NCBI RefSeq assembly: GCF_020184175.1
Contig: NC_065531.1
Location: 45,033,213-45,097,212, forward strand
DNA length: 64,000 nucleotides
From: Aphis gossypii
Lineage: Eukaryota; Arthropoda; Insecta; Hemiptera; Aphididae
Direction of reading: 5' to 3'
The translations under genes and the position numbers were made by a program. The first letter of the stretch is position 1; the number at the start of each line of letters is the position of its first letter. Positions 9,451-23,859 of this stretch are shown piece after piece. Under the pieces are notes generated by a model. It ran no database searches. It had not been told where the DNA came from and was given only the letters and a program-made list of their open reading frames with translations.

Positions 9451-12400
9451 TGTGAAGTAGTGAAACATTAGTCTCGTGAAAGAGAGGTATCAATAGGTAC
9501 AATCGTCCCCGACAATCTTAGACAGTAATATACATATCGAATATCGATAGTATTGTGTTGGGCACAGTCCGCTAGTAAAACGATGATAAAATCAATGGTT
9601 TTAAAAATAATGAACGCGGACGCCCGAAAAATCGGTATTTTTACCAAAAATCATCATGACCAAACGACGTAATAATAATATTATGTATACGTACGATGAT
9701 AATAATAATATAATATATTCCAGAATACTGTGTACGGCGGTGCCTGCAGTAAATTATAGGTAGTGTGAGTCGGATCTAAGCGAAACAACCTGTACCCGCA
9801 TTGTAAATTATATACGCGAATAATATTATAGGTGTAGTTTTGTAATGGGAACATTGCACAGCTGCTCGTACATTTAATATTATTATATAGCTTGTGCAAC
9901 GGTTACAGTTTTCTACTCCGTCGTTTAAAATACACGACTCGTTTATCTACATATAAAACTCCTGAAAATTAATATTCGTTCCTGGTTTTACTTATAAACA
10001 CTATATTTCATCGATACAATGTATATTTTTTATGTGATAAACGGGTAATACCACTGCAGTATCTGCCTATTCAAAATTGAGATTTCTAAATTTCATAATT
10101 AAATTATAATATGACTGCATATTATAAATAATACGATCGTACATATTTTTATTAAAATATATGTGTTATATTATTAAACATAGAGATACGACTAAGCGTT
10201 AAAGGACGGTGACCAATATAACGGAATACCGAATATAGTAATACTGAGTTGTAAATACTATACAGGTATTAGTTTCATATTATAATATATTATGTAAAAA
10301 CAATCATTTTATTGTAGTTTATAGAAATTCATAGAAATAAATCGATGTTTTTCGGATTTCTACATTTTAAACGTTAAATATGCTCCATTGCTCCTACAAT
10401 AGAAATACGTTTTAAACCTGCGTTAAAACAACATGTATAATATTTAATAGTATTACATTTCGGGTCAGTAAAATTAAAGTTTTAAAAATTAAAACCAATT
10501 AAAAGACATTTTAAATAGATCCACAAATAAAAATATATTATTATTTAATGTTTATAAATTAGGAATATGTTATGCACGATTATAAAGTTTTAAAAAAATG
10601 ATGGGTTAGGTTAGTTACCAAACACATTGTCCACGAAACCAGGTCTCAGATGTTTTATACACCGTTTAACTTTGAGTTCTTCGTTTTTCGCATTGTATAG
10701 TTTTCAATCAAACTGTAAAAAATCAAGGTGTTGAGTGTATTTATCTCGATATTGTTATTTTATAATGACTTAATGGATATGTTATATTAAATTTTAATTT
10801 TATATCAATGGCATTATATCGTCGCATACGAAAAACGACGACAGAGAAGTCCGTTGGCCTATATTCTTGTATGATTATTTTATTTTATTTTAATACTAAT
10901 ATATTTATATAGTTATTATAGCAATTTATTTTTCTATTTAGTAATACAGTAAGATGAACTAATTTTTACCAAAAATATAAATCACATGACGTATAACATG
11001 ATAGGTGATATTATAATAATATTATTTCATACAATATTACTTCAGTTGTTATTAACTTACAGGTTATGAGTCACTACCGACATGCCGTTAACGATGCAAA
11101 TAGGCTCGAGATTTAAATAGCATACCATTTTTATAAATACTTTGAAAATTTAATTGTGTATAAATTAAATGATAATATTTGTAAATAAGTAACAAACAAT
11201 TTTAAATTACTGCAAGTTGCAACAAAATAATAACTAAACCCGTTATTTATTTTTACGTTTAAATATTCAATAACGTTGAGATTTTAATTTGAAATATCTA
11301 TAAAAACAATTGTGCTTTTGTATTTATGATATTTTGACATTTTTGTACAAATAACTCGTATTGAATCTTACATTCCATTTTCAAGTTTCTTAATTAAATC
11401 ATAATATTTTCATCAAAAATAAATTTAAATTTCTTATAAAAAGCTTAACATTTTTCTAAATATTTATACAAATGGCATTCTATAAAGAAAATATTATTAT
11501 TTTTTGATTATTATAACGATACCTATGTTAAAAATCATCTGAGAAGAAATCATTATATTATGTATACATAAATATTAAATAATATAAAAAGTAAAAATAA
11601 TAAAAGAATATAATTTGAAAAATATTTTAATCATTATAATATGTATAGTAATTACCAATATAAGTGATATAGTAATATAGTGAAAATTTTAACTTAACGG
11701 TTATTCATTTTTTAATTAAAAATAAAAGACAAAATCGATCTTGTCAAAAACTTATTTTAAGAAAAAATTTCGTAATTTTTTCATTTTCCCTGTTATACTT
11801 ACTTATACTGAAAATTACTCAGAATTTTTAGTTTTGGTTTGATTTTATACGAAAAACCACTTTTAAAGTTGAAGATAAACTATTTTTCCACTATAAAGTG
11901 TTTTCTGAACCAAGTAAAAAACATCAATATAAAACCAATACATTCATCGTTCTGTTCAAAATCTAAAATTAAATCTCCAAAAGTCTAATATATCCTATTT
12001 TTTCAACCAATAAATATATACAACATAATAATAATAAAAAATATCATTAACGCAAAACTTTAAACTTACTCTGCTTAAAATTTAAGAAATATAAAAATAT
12101 TTAATTTAGGTAAGTACTACTAAAATATAAATTATATACATATTTACATTTTAAAGATAATAATTTATTTTATGTTCTTAAATTATACATAAAATCACTA
12201 TAATTGCATTATATTAACTACCAAAAAATAATAATTGTAAATTATGTCTATTAAATGTATAATAGTAGGTAATAATAATCTGAAAAATCTACCGTATAAT
12301 GTATGGGTAGTGAGTACCTATTACTATATAGTTATACTATAGTAATGTAACAATAGTATTAATATTATATAATGACTGTTATTATCAATGTTAGTACATT

Positions 12401-15400
12401 ATTTTATCGTAACACTATAATTTACATCAAAATGAATAATTGAATAAATATGTAAATAATAATTTATAATAATATTCATTTTTTAAAATTCGTCTTAAAA
12501 ATTAATAAATAATCAATTATAGTTAAAGTAGTACTTTGAAACTCAATATTTTCTTATTAAACTATTCGAATATTATTTTAAATGGATATTCATGTCTCAT
12601 CTTATCGATGTTAAACGTAAAATATTGCTTTTTGAGTGTACTGATTGGTAAAAAATGTACCTATATAAGTTCTATACAAAAACTATTTTTTTAAACCTAA
12701 TACCTATGAATATCGTGAAATAATATAATCTACTTAATTTATCTAATTATATCTGTAAATGTGTTATGAAGTGAAAATAATTTTTAATTAATAAATATAT
12801 TTAGATCCGTTAATTAATTGAGTTATAATGAAGGCTCAGAGAAGTGATAAATCGATTTGTGTAAAGTATATTAGTATATAGTACCTAACTACATTTATAA
12901 AATAAATAGTTATAAGTTATAACTTATAGTATATTAGTACCTTTATAATATTAGGATCTACGAATAAGTTTGAATTAGGGCTTGAAAAATGTATTATTAG
13001 GTAGGTACCTATAGTAAAACAATTTTTCATAACACGATTTAAATGAACAAGAAAAAAAATATTTTAGTCCCGGATTATTACTAAACAAACTGTATCTATA
13101 AATAATAAATATTATCTGTATAAAAAAAAAATATATATACCAAATTCAATAAGACAACAAATTAGACAAATTATAATATCTACGACAGTGTGACCTATGG
13201 AACTTATTCCAAACAATTGGTATAATATAAGATATAGAATAATGTTTATCTAACTATATAAAGTTGATACTTAATATAGCAAAAGTGATCCGCTATAAAC
13301 TACAATTGTAATTTTTGGAGAAGGTACAAAGTCTGTTATTTATTTAACATTAATTAAAAAAATGTATTGAACCAAATAATTTCAACAATCAGAAATTTTT
13401 ATTAGATAAATCAAAAAAGTTTATAATTCTTACGTTAAATACAAAACTTACCTATATAAATGTATTTCATGTATATTCTATTAAACATTTAATAGGTAAT
13501 AAATAAGTAATTGTTATAACTAATGGTAATAAAATAAAACATTTTTTATAAAAATTTAAACAAATAATAATATTTTTGACCCGAATTAATTAAACAGAAT
13601 TTGTATAAATGTATAATACACATTCCTTTTAAACAAATTTACATTCTCACAAGGTCAAAATAATAGACAAGCACATACAACAACGGCAGTGGTAATATTT
13701 TTTTGACTTTGCATTACTTTAACCACTAATAAGCAGCATTATTTATAGTTATTCAATGCGTATATAATTTACAGACATTAATCAAAATTTGTATCCGTTT
13801 TATGAATAATGTTTAAACATTAAATACAATTAATTTTAGACTATTAGGAATATAATAAACTAAATAAACCGGTTACATAATAATTTAAGAAGCAACTATA
13901 AGAAAGCTACCGTAATGTATAGACATTAGTTTAATTTGGTACCAAATTTTATTAACAATATGTGGAAAATAATTACTGAATAGTAAATATAATTTACAAT
14001 AGTAGATAGGTTGAAATAGTTCTAAAAAATTTCTATAGTATAAAAAAATGACTTCAACGACTTCATGTCGACTTAAACGCCATGAGTATTTATTTAAATT
14101 TTTTATGTATTTATTACTGTTACTCCATTATAGAATGTCAAAAAACAAAATTATAATTTTAATTTATCCTATTACAGTAGGTACCTATATTTATAGTAAG
14201 ATAGAATTAATACTTAAAATTCATTTTTATTTTTATTTTATTTATAACAATATGAGTTTTTTTTTAAGTTATTCGGAAATTAATAAAAGTTATAAGGCTA
14301 AAAATTAAGTAAGACTGTAAGAGATGTATTATTAAAAATTTTAGTATTTACTGAAATAATTATTGCTCCTAATAGATTTACTGCCTTGCTGGTATATTAT
14401 ATTGACTTGAAGTAGTAATATTTTACGTAAAAGGGTGATGGGTGTCTTACATAAAATAAAATTAGGATGTAATGTAATAATATAATAGTATAATATTATA
14501 CTATGATTCACAGACCACACAAAATTCCAATATTGTTAATGCATCGTATCTTACTATCTTAGTATCATTTATCTTCGGTTTCTTTGATTTATTGTTGGTT
14601 CATAGATATTCTTTGCTTTCGTCATTATACTCGTACCATAAACCGTATGTTTCGTTAGTTTCTGAAATTTCTTCGGCTACCAAATCCAGTTAAACACCGG
14701 ACTCAAGGGATCCTCAGTGTTTTAACTAGGATAACTAAAACACAACGGTAAAAAAATTCAGTTTTCTCTACCACCAGGTACACACATGATTATAATGAAT
14801 ATTGGAAGCTTCACTATAAGTATACTGTAGTGTGTCCGATGGAAATTTAATTTCGAAATTATTGTTACTTTTGATTGTATTGAAATGTCTATGTGACACA
14901 TGATATAATATGTCTTTATTTATAGTGATACAGGTGTATCAAATAGTATTAAACACACCGTATGTGGTATGTCCGTATAGAATTATTTTATACCATGGTA
15001 TGATATATATTTTTATATTTATACACAAAAAACATAAGCATTGTGATTTATGTTTGATAAAATTGTTTTTGGTTACTTATAGTCGTCATTGATCTCAATT
15101 TATTAATATTTATCATTTATTTTTTGGTAAATTATCTCTCATTATAAATACTATCATAAAATTTATATTTTATAGTATTCATTCCTTAAAAGTAAAAACT
15201 ATGTGTGCAAAGTATAAATTAACAACATTCCTATCAACATAACTAACCTAGAAGAATTTCATAACAAAAATACAATAATACAATAAATAATATGATCACA
15301 TACGTATACCTACATGTTGGATAGGTATATCATATAATAAAGTAGATATGTTGACAATTACGAACAGTTCCATTACATTCAGTATTGTTGAAGATTTCTA

Positions 15401-16700
15401 GAGTGGATGCGGTAATAGTTTATTTATTCATTGTTTTATTGTTACTTTAATTTAATTTATATTATGCGGGTAAAAAATCTACTCGCATGGCTGCAGATAA
15501 CTTATTGTTTTTGTGAACTCGATTAATTGTTAATACTTATTAGTTATTACTTATGTATAGGTGCATACTCACTCACACATACACATTCGTTGCAATTGTA
15601 AATTAATTGCGTAATTATTATTATTGTGAACTGATGTTTATTATGGTTGACATTCTTGGCAAAAGTTTTGGAGTCTACATGTACATATTATGTTTTTATT
15701 ACGAAACGATATGGCGCATAACGACCTACATTTCTTACAGTGTTTTTTTTAAATTTCCTTTCTGTTACTTTTAAAAATTATTATTTTTTCAGGAATAACG
15801 TTTTTTTAAACTACGAATAACTTCGGTAAATTTACAACTTTAACTAAAGCAGTGAATAGGTTGGTTCGGAAAAAAGAAGTGCAACCTATTGGCATTTTGG
15901 CAGTTATTTAATCTAGTCTTACAACATTTCATTATATTGTACTATCATTTTAGCATCCAATGATTTACTTGCTGACTTGTAAATAAATTTATAGACGACT
16001 AACCATTGATAAAGTAGGTTTTTTTTAAAAAAAAAAATCCAATTCATCTAACCTATATAGCAGTATTTACATAATATTTATTATATCGGTCTGGGTGTTC
16101 TGTCTGTTCAAGTTGTGTAGCCGGTTAATTCTTTATTGTAGATAATATTGTAAATATTGTACTTGATCCTCTTAAAACGGATGATAATAATTTTATTTAC
16201 CGACTATAGATAACCATAATAGATGATTGAATATTGATACAAAACGTTGTTTTAACTTTTATTAAACATTTTTATCATTTTAATAATTTATTGACTCGGC
16301 CTTTGGTCCGTAGTCGTATACGAGTAGTGTAATTCTTAAGTGTTAATGATAGCCGGTAGGTATTGTAATATCGTACTCGATCCTTTAGAAACAGGAAATT
16401 ATAAGTTTTTATGTTCAATATTTGTATTCAAAATTGAAAATATATTAATTAATACATGCTATTTGTTTAGAATTTAGAATACATACTGCAATTTATCATT
16501 GCAGCACTTCAGTATATTGCTTGACTATAATCGTTTATATAGGTAAATTGTAAGTATATTTCTTTATATTATACTATAGTATATTACTAGGTATTGCTTA
16601 ATAATTTTTATCAATTTCACGAAATGCATTGTAAAGTGACTGGGTAGTAGGTATTTTTAAATGTTTTATTAAAGAATAATATGTTATATTTTTATGATTC
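9451..16700. other. Long AT-rich gene-free stretch
   Basis: No open frame above 86 codons and none with a recognisable domain. Only simple AT-rich sequence was seen, plus a small hairpin near 14719-14745 (GTGTTTTA / TAAAACAC). Confidence 0.5.
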
Positions 16701-16707
16701 CTAGGAA

Positions 16708-16727
16708 TACACACACACACACACACA

Positions 16728-16788
<61 letters not shown>
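16708..16788. repeat. Compound (CA)n(TA)n microsatellite
   Basis: About 34 CA units with one CC interruption near 16734, followed by about six TA units. Confidence 0.9.
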
Positions 16789-19700
16789 GGCTTGTAGGTT
16801 TAAATACTTAACTCTCATATTTATAATATATTTTTTAATCGTGAAAAATTATTGAAAACGCTAAAAAAATGTAATCAAACAGGTGTCTTGGAAAAATATT
16901 TCATTTTACCTAATATTACTGTAACGGTTATATTTCCAAATAATATTACAATTTTAACACATCTATCACTGTGACCCTCTTAAAACCTATTAAATACACT
17001 ATACAGTATAGCTGTACCTCTTTTCCTAATTTTTTAATATTATGATTTATTTATTTTATAATGTATGTTATACTTAAATATACGAGAAAATATAAACACT
17101 AATATTGACATTGTTTACATAAAATTAACTGATTTAGTTGTAATATTATATATATATATATATATATATAAAAAAAATACCTATGTAATTTTTTAGATTT
17201 ATTTAAAAATAATAAACCATTGTATCAACATTTAAATTTTGTAAAATGTATTATCTTGTGAATATATTGTACATTTATCACGTGTATGGAGTATTTTATT
17301 TGAAGTTCTAAATTTTAAATATCCTTTATCAGATAATTTATAATGCAAAATGCAAAATGTTTCATCAACTGAAAATATCTATAAACACTTTTAAATTGCC
17401 GCGTATTCTATAAATATATTCTATGTAATACTATGTTGTATTTACAAATCATTAAAATCGTTTAATTTTGAAGAAAATAGAAATAAAAATATTTCTTTTA
17501 CATCAATTAAGTTTTTGCTGTCATTCAATAAAATCCTACCTTAATCAGTAAAATAATGCTATACAAAAATTAGTTCAGTTTAAAAGGCTATTCTTATTAA
17601 TCAATGAATCATTATCAGATAATAAAATGTAATATTATATCTGTGTATCGTGAAAGTGTTAAAATAACATATATATATAATATATAAAACACGAATGGAA
17701 AATACTAGTAGGTAGGCTGATACTATATTATAGTCTGTTAAAAAGACACATAATAATTTTTGAAAGTAGTTTTACTGGAATTATTTTATTCGTATGTACT
17801 ATGAACAAATTTATATACAATAAACCTTCACTTAAATATTTCCTAATTATAAGAGTATCTATTAAAATTATATTGTTAAAAAATACACCCAGTATAAAGT
17901 TTATGCTGTTAATGTGATTAAGAATGTATTTTTCTAGGATGTGTTTTATTTGTTTTATTTTAAATAAACAAAAAATATTAAATTTATAATATAATATTAA
18001 TATAATAACATCTTATCTAAGATTCAATATTTATCATGCAATTTATAATCTGTAACGTTGGGGCGTTGGTTCGGTGAATAGAATTTCAATTCCTAATATT
18101 ATTTTCCTTCTTCACATTGAAAGACATAAAATTGTTAATTTATTATTTCCCTTTTCCATAAACTTATTAAACATTTATTTAAAAAAAACCTCACTCAATA
18201 ATTTTTAGCTCATATTCCTACACAATTACATGTACCTATTCTAGTTAAAAGTACTGATGTAAGAGTATTTAATTTTTTTTAATTTATGATACTCAAAATA
18301 ATTTATACTTCATAATATATTTAATAATTAACAAGTTAAATGCAAAATGCAATTCTGAACTATAACCATATTTTGAATAAACTTTAGGTAAAGTCGCTTT
18401 ACCATATTTCATATTTTACATGTGAACTACTAGTTATTATCAATATTGAAAACGTGTTTTATGTTTTGATATTGACATAATTGTTTGTAGTTCCTTTTGA
18501 TTTCCCAATAATGTTATTTTTTTATTCTGTATGACACTGAGTCTAATTACAATCGCTACTCGCTTGTGTGATTACTTTCTATTGCACAAGTCTTAGGGTT
18601 TCGATCACTGTTAATGTAAGATTTTTCTGCTTAGTCTGTCATGCATAACTATTTGGTTAACCGTATAACACTCTTAAACTAGTTTCTTTTACTAGAAACA
18701 TTATTTGAAATATTTTCGAAAATTAATAATTGTACTTTCAGCATTTTAATTTTCCACTTAATTTTTTCAAATACCTAGTATAGGTATAAACTATAAAAAT
18801 AGTGTTAAAACATAAAAAATATATGCATGTCAATTTTATGTATTGTCTATTGCCCTTTGTACGATGAACTGCATAGAGTTTTCATAACATTTTATTAAAC
18901 TAATATATTAAGCTACATATACAATTAATAAACCAATTCAAGTTTTTGAAATGTTACTTCAATTGAAAATTGCATAATTCACGACGAATATATTACCTAT
19001 ATTTTATTGAGTTTATAAGATGATCAATATATAAGACTATACGTGTATTATTTGCCCAAGTAAAATTGAAAATTTATTTGAAATTAAATACATTTATTTT
19101 ACTCATTACATATAAATGTTCAATTTTTCAATTTTATTCATAAGAATTAAATATAGTATGATAAGATTTTACAGTTTAAAAATTTAAAGCTTTGATAAAT
19201 ATGGTATTTATATTCTTAAAAATAAACTCTTTTAACCCAATATATATTTTAAATTTTGTATATCACATTCAAATAAATATATTTTATTTATATTATTATT
19301 AAATTAAGATCCACTATTTGGATATGTGGATAATACATAATTTATTGATAAATGTTTGAATAATAATAAAATATATATTTTAAATTTATGTGGAAATTCG
19401 ATTATTCTGCCATCAAAATATATATTGTTCTACATGCTTCAATCGGTATAATAATTTAGGTACTATAAACATTTATCAAACTCATCAATAATAAATACAT
19501 ATATTATTTCAATAATAGTGTAAAAAAATGTATAGAATACCAAATTTTTGCTTGTAGAACGAAATTCGCAATCATGCCCTAAATAGTAAATACACGAATA
19601 CACGATAAGTTTATATATAGCGATTCTCAAGAGAAATGGCAATGAATTATGAAAAATGTTAGATTGTCCTTGTACAAGAATATAAGAAACCAAGAGAATT

Positions 19701-22239
19701 CACGAGGGGAGCCATTTTTAAAGATAGAAGAAAATTTATTGACTACCCATATTTATAAAAAGGTTGATCATTTCTCAAGATGTATTTTTGTTTTTATGGT
19801 CATTATTTTTAAATTTATTTTTTTCTTGAGTTAATTTATACCTACAATGAAATATTAGTTATACAAATATAAGTTATAACTACTTAAGGACTTAATGTAT
19901 ACGTTATTTAAGAACATTTATTTTATCGGTAATATGTTAATTAGTTTAAATTCAAAGTGTTTTAAAAATAATAACATTTATTTCAGCAATAAATATATGT
20001 TAACTATTGGTAGTTCGTAAGTCAAAAAGGTTAGTTATTTTTTTTTTCTATAAATTATTACAGAAAATAAATGTAAAGTGATGAAAGTATTATTTTGTAT
20101 AGCACAAAGATCATGTAAAGACTTCGGTTCTCTACTGATGTTAGTATAATACACAATATAGTTTTCAATGTGTTGTTTCAAACCACTCAAATAAAAATAA
20201 AGCGTAATAAGATTGAAAAGACTTATTTATTTTAAAATAATTTCATTTCCATATCATAGACTATTAATTCGTATAATATACACATTTATAAGTAAAAAAA
20301 CACCCATATCATAATACTCATAGAAGTCTGATTATTTGATGTAAAATCTCAATAATTATTGAAAAACCTAAGTTAGTATGTCGACTAAGCCACAGTTGGT
20401 CATATTATATGTACGAAGAAACGAAGAAGTGTAACAGAAAATAAATCAAAAAAAATGAACCTACCGAGCATCGGTCATAAAGGTGCAGCGATACGAAAAC
20501 ACTATTAGTCAACCACGTGAAAACAAACCAATGACTGGATGACCTCGGGAATCGGGAGTCAGGAGTTTTTTTTGTTAAACGCATGATTTTGTTTCGAAGT
20601 TTATTATTTCTAATGTACACGAGTACCTATATATTATATATACACAATACACGTAACCAAATAAACATTACGTACGATTGTACACTTGTACAGTACGTTG
20701 AAGTCGTTTATCCGTAACGTGTACCTACCTATATATTATACATATATAATACATAAATATATATATTATATTATACGCACACACACATTTATTCGGTAGA
20801 ACCATGTGTTGCTTCGTTTAAAAACAAAACAAGAAAAAATAACAGACAAAAGCACGCGTGGCTGATTTCTTTTTAATTACAATACACAACGTTGATTTTA
20901 AAAAATACATTTTTTTTTCCAAAACTGGCGTTGTTTTTATCAGAAAAGGGGTGGTCTGAGAATCCTCCCCCCGCTGCACCTGCCATTTACGTTAGTGAAC
21001 ACATGTAGTAGGTATACACAATGTACATTAATGCATTATAGTAGTATAATATAACGTTTGTAATATATTTCTCTTTTTATGCTTACAAATACCGTTTTAC
21101 CCCTATGTCAATATATAAAACCGTATCGCTCGCGTGTAAGTCTTTTGGTGCAGGGATTTAAAACGCACATTTCTCCAAGACCATTCAAGCGCGTTACTAA
21201 CTTTTAATTGCTTACGGGGTGGATACCCTTAATTATTATGGCTCTGAATTCTTATACAGCTTAAAGTTTAACGAATAAAACAAAAATAAAAATAAAAAAT
21301 ACTATCATAAACCGAAACTATGTAAATTATATAGAGATGGTATATTGCATTACACAATACACATTACACCTAGCATGTATACGTTTCAACAACCGATAGT
21401 CGGGCGTGATATTTTGAAAAACCTATTAGGTTTTTAATTAATATACCATTTTCATGCATATTATTTTATACATTTTATAGCTGATTCTGCGAAAATTTGT
21501 AATTCATTTGAATTTATAATTATATGCATATACAGTATAATATATTGTAATATAATATTATTAGTATCTACGTTTATTCCACTAAATTAATATGTTAATA
21601 ACCATTCACAACATACAATTGATTTTTTAGCTTATAGTTTTGTATATTTTTTTAATATTTCCAGAAACAAAATATGAAAGTCATAATTGAAGACGTTTAC
21701 ATAATAATATTTAGGTAAAACATTACGTTTTTCTATGGACTACAAAATAAATAAATTAGTACCTATTTGAAATTCTGGTTTACTAAATGAAAAAAAATTA
21801 ATTCTACTATTCGTTAAGAACATTTTAAATTTTTCTGTATTTAACTTAAAACTATAAATTAACTATATTTATTTGAAGGAATAAATTTGTTTTTTCACTA
21901 TTTTATCTAGTCTATATCAAATTATATAGTCTATTGTATTTCATGATGATAGTTTAATACTTTTAATGTTAGTTAATACGCAACCAAAAAATATCAATAC
22001 AAATTTTTGATCTGTCTATAAATAGCCAAGATTTTAATCACAAAATACATTTTAGAAACTATAAATTAGAAACTTGGTAAACATAGTTGGTTCTTACTTA
22101 ATATTATCGGTGGCATATTTTGAATGTTCATGATTCATCATCTCCTGGCTTAAAAAAAATAGCTCAATGTATTAGTATTTTACTCATGCTTATCAAAATA
22201 TTTATTTCCTATTTTGCCCTAGCAAAATTAATTTTATTA
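16789..22239. other. Long AT-rich gene-free stretch
   Basis: Short AT-rich open frames only. A (TA)n run lies near 17148-17169. A locally less AT-rich patch at about 20900-21240 has no recognised feature. Confidence 0.5.
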
Positions 22240-22299
22240 GATCCAACGACTTGTTTGGAGGTATATTTTGAACACTCGAACTGAAAAGTCTCTAAAACA

Positions 22300-22776
22300 T
22301 CTATTGAACATTTCAAACATAAATTTCTCAGATTTGCTGGTTTTAAGCTTAATATCCACCATCCTCCACATGATTATGGCCCGGTGTCACATAGGTTGAA
22401 TCTACTTCCATTGGCAGATCGCCGCTCTTCTCGTGACTCGCTCTTCCTCCTAAATCTAATTTGTGGAAAAACCGATTCACTCTCTCTCCTTCGACATATC
22501 CATTTCAGAGTCCCTGCACGCCGTACTCGTAACGTTGCCCTTTTTACTATACCGACATTAAGCACCGACTATCTGGTTAACGAACCCCTTCCTCGTTGTA
22601 TGAGACGTGCAAATCTTTACCCTTCTTTCTCCTACCTATTATATAGTTTATTTGTGAATTTTTGTTGTAATTATATATATAATTGTTAGTCTTATATCAT
22701 TTCATGTAATGTAAATAATAACTTTGTTTTATATTTAAATTGGGCTTCCGCCTCTTATATTAATAAATAAATAATT
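22300..22776 (+). mobile_element. 5'-truncated non-LTR retrotransposon (LINE) 3' end
   Basis: On the plus strand a frame running from about 22305 to 22689 encodes the C-terminal tail typical of insect LINE reverse transcriptases. It reads HKFLRFAGFKLN, HDYGPVSHRLNLLPLADRRS, then LFLLNLICGKTDSLSLL and VPARRTRN. An AT-rich 3' UTR follows, ending in a TAAA-repeat tail at about 22762-22772. The catalytic palm and everything 5' are missing, and a stop lies just upstream, as expected for dead-on-arrival 5'-truncated copies. The clade (Jockey-like or CR1-like) is inferred from motif style only. Confidence 0.75.
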
Positions 22777-23280
22777 ATATTCGTATATGGATTTTTTTTG
22801 TTTTCAGATGGAAGTGTAAAATATAGTATAAAATATAAGAATACGTATGAAATACTCAATTATTAAAAAACAAAATTGTTGATATTTTATAACATAGATA
22901 GAAAAGAAAGAAAGAAAGGACTGGATAGGAAATTCTTCATATCTTTCATATCATATTTATAATTAATTATTCATGCAAGACTAGATTAGATCAAGTACCT
23001 ATTTAATCTACGAAATATGCGCTAAAAAATCTTAATATAATATATGCACTAAAATGTTAAATATGCATGATAAATAAAAAAAATGAGAAAAAAAATTATT
23101 TTTTGAACATTTAATAAATACAATATATTATTTAAAAAAAATTATGGAACTCTACTATAAATACTTAATTACTTTTCTTCATTTTTTCTTCACTTTTAAC
23201 GTTTTGCAGGTAGTAAAACTAAAAATGTATATGAAAAAAATAGCAATTAATGTATATTAAAAATGTATACTAAAATAAAA

Positions 23281-23854
23281 TTAACTTATATATATACAAA
23301 TATTGCATTGTATGACAATAATTTTAGCTATATTTTCAAAAACTATTAATCGGCATTTTTCAGTCGACAAATTTTTATATCTTGAAAATGACCATTCTGC
23401 GTCTACAGAAATACTTATAAGCAGGTGCGTATTTAAATAATATCGTATCATTTGGAAATTAATCTTCAATGGTTTGAATTGGTTCACTTTCACCATTTCA
23501 AATTTTTAATATTTGTTGTAGCCTTTGTTTTATGATAATACTCTATTAAATTATTGATAAACAGATTTATCCTTTTTTTCGTTACATTTTTGAAGAGTTG
23601 CTTTTGCATTTTTAATTAAAGTGATGGCATCATTCAAACTAAGTTCCGATTTTTCGACACATTAACTTGTTTCCAATAGAAATCAAAAATAAGATTTTAT
23701 ATATGTTAAATTTGTATCCTACGACTTGTCCACTAAAACGTCTTGAGCCATTTGTACCTATATAAATTCATGTTACATCATTTGAATTTAACTGCTTAAC
23801 AATCCTTCGAATTTGTTCTATATTTTCACAATAATATATAGCAGCGTTGAGCCA
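23281..23854 (-). pseudogene. Decayed hAT-superfamily transposase
   Basis: Three blocks in order on the minus strand match hAT transposases. Block 1 (23854-23768) reads WLNAAIYYCENIEQIRRIVK. Block 2 (23646-23554) reads LSLNDAITLIKNAKATL. Block 3 (23495-23281) carries the C-terminal dimerisation domain, with SISVDAEWSFSRYKNLSTEK and FENIAKIIVIQCN. Stops and frame changes separate the blocks, and the N-terminal BED finger and most of the catalytic core were not found. Repeated TATGC(G/A)CTAAA words at about 23015-23060 may be subterminal repeats of the same element. Element ends were not identified. Confidence 0.75.
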
Positions 23855-23859
23855 TGTCC

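Noticed and set aside
8558..9502. Frames of 92-239 codons in the FBXL14 upstream region
   Set aside because: Same compositional artefact. They overlap in several frames and encode repetitive Arg/Ser sequence.
16120..16400. Imperfect direct repeats (TAGCCGGT ... GTACT.GATCCT)
   Set aside because: Similarity is short and degenerate; too weak to define an element.
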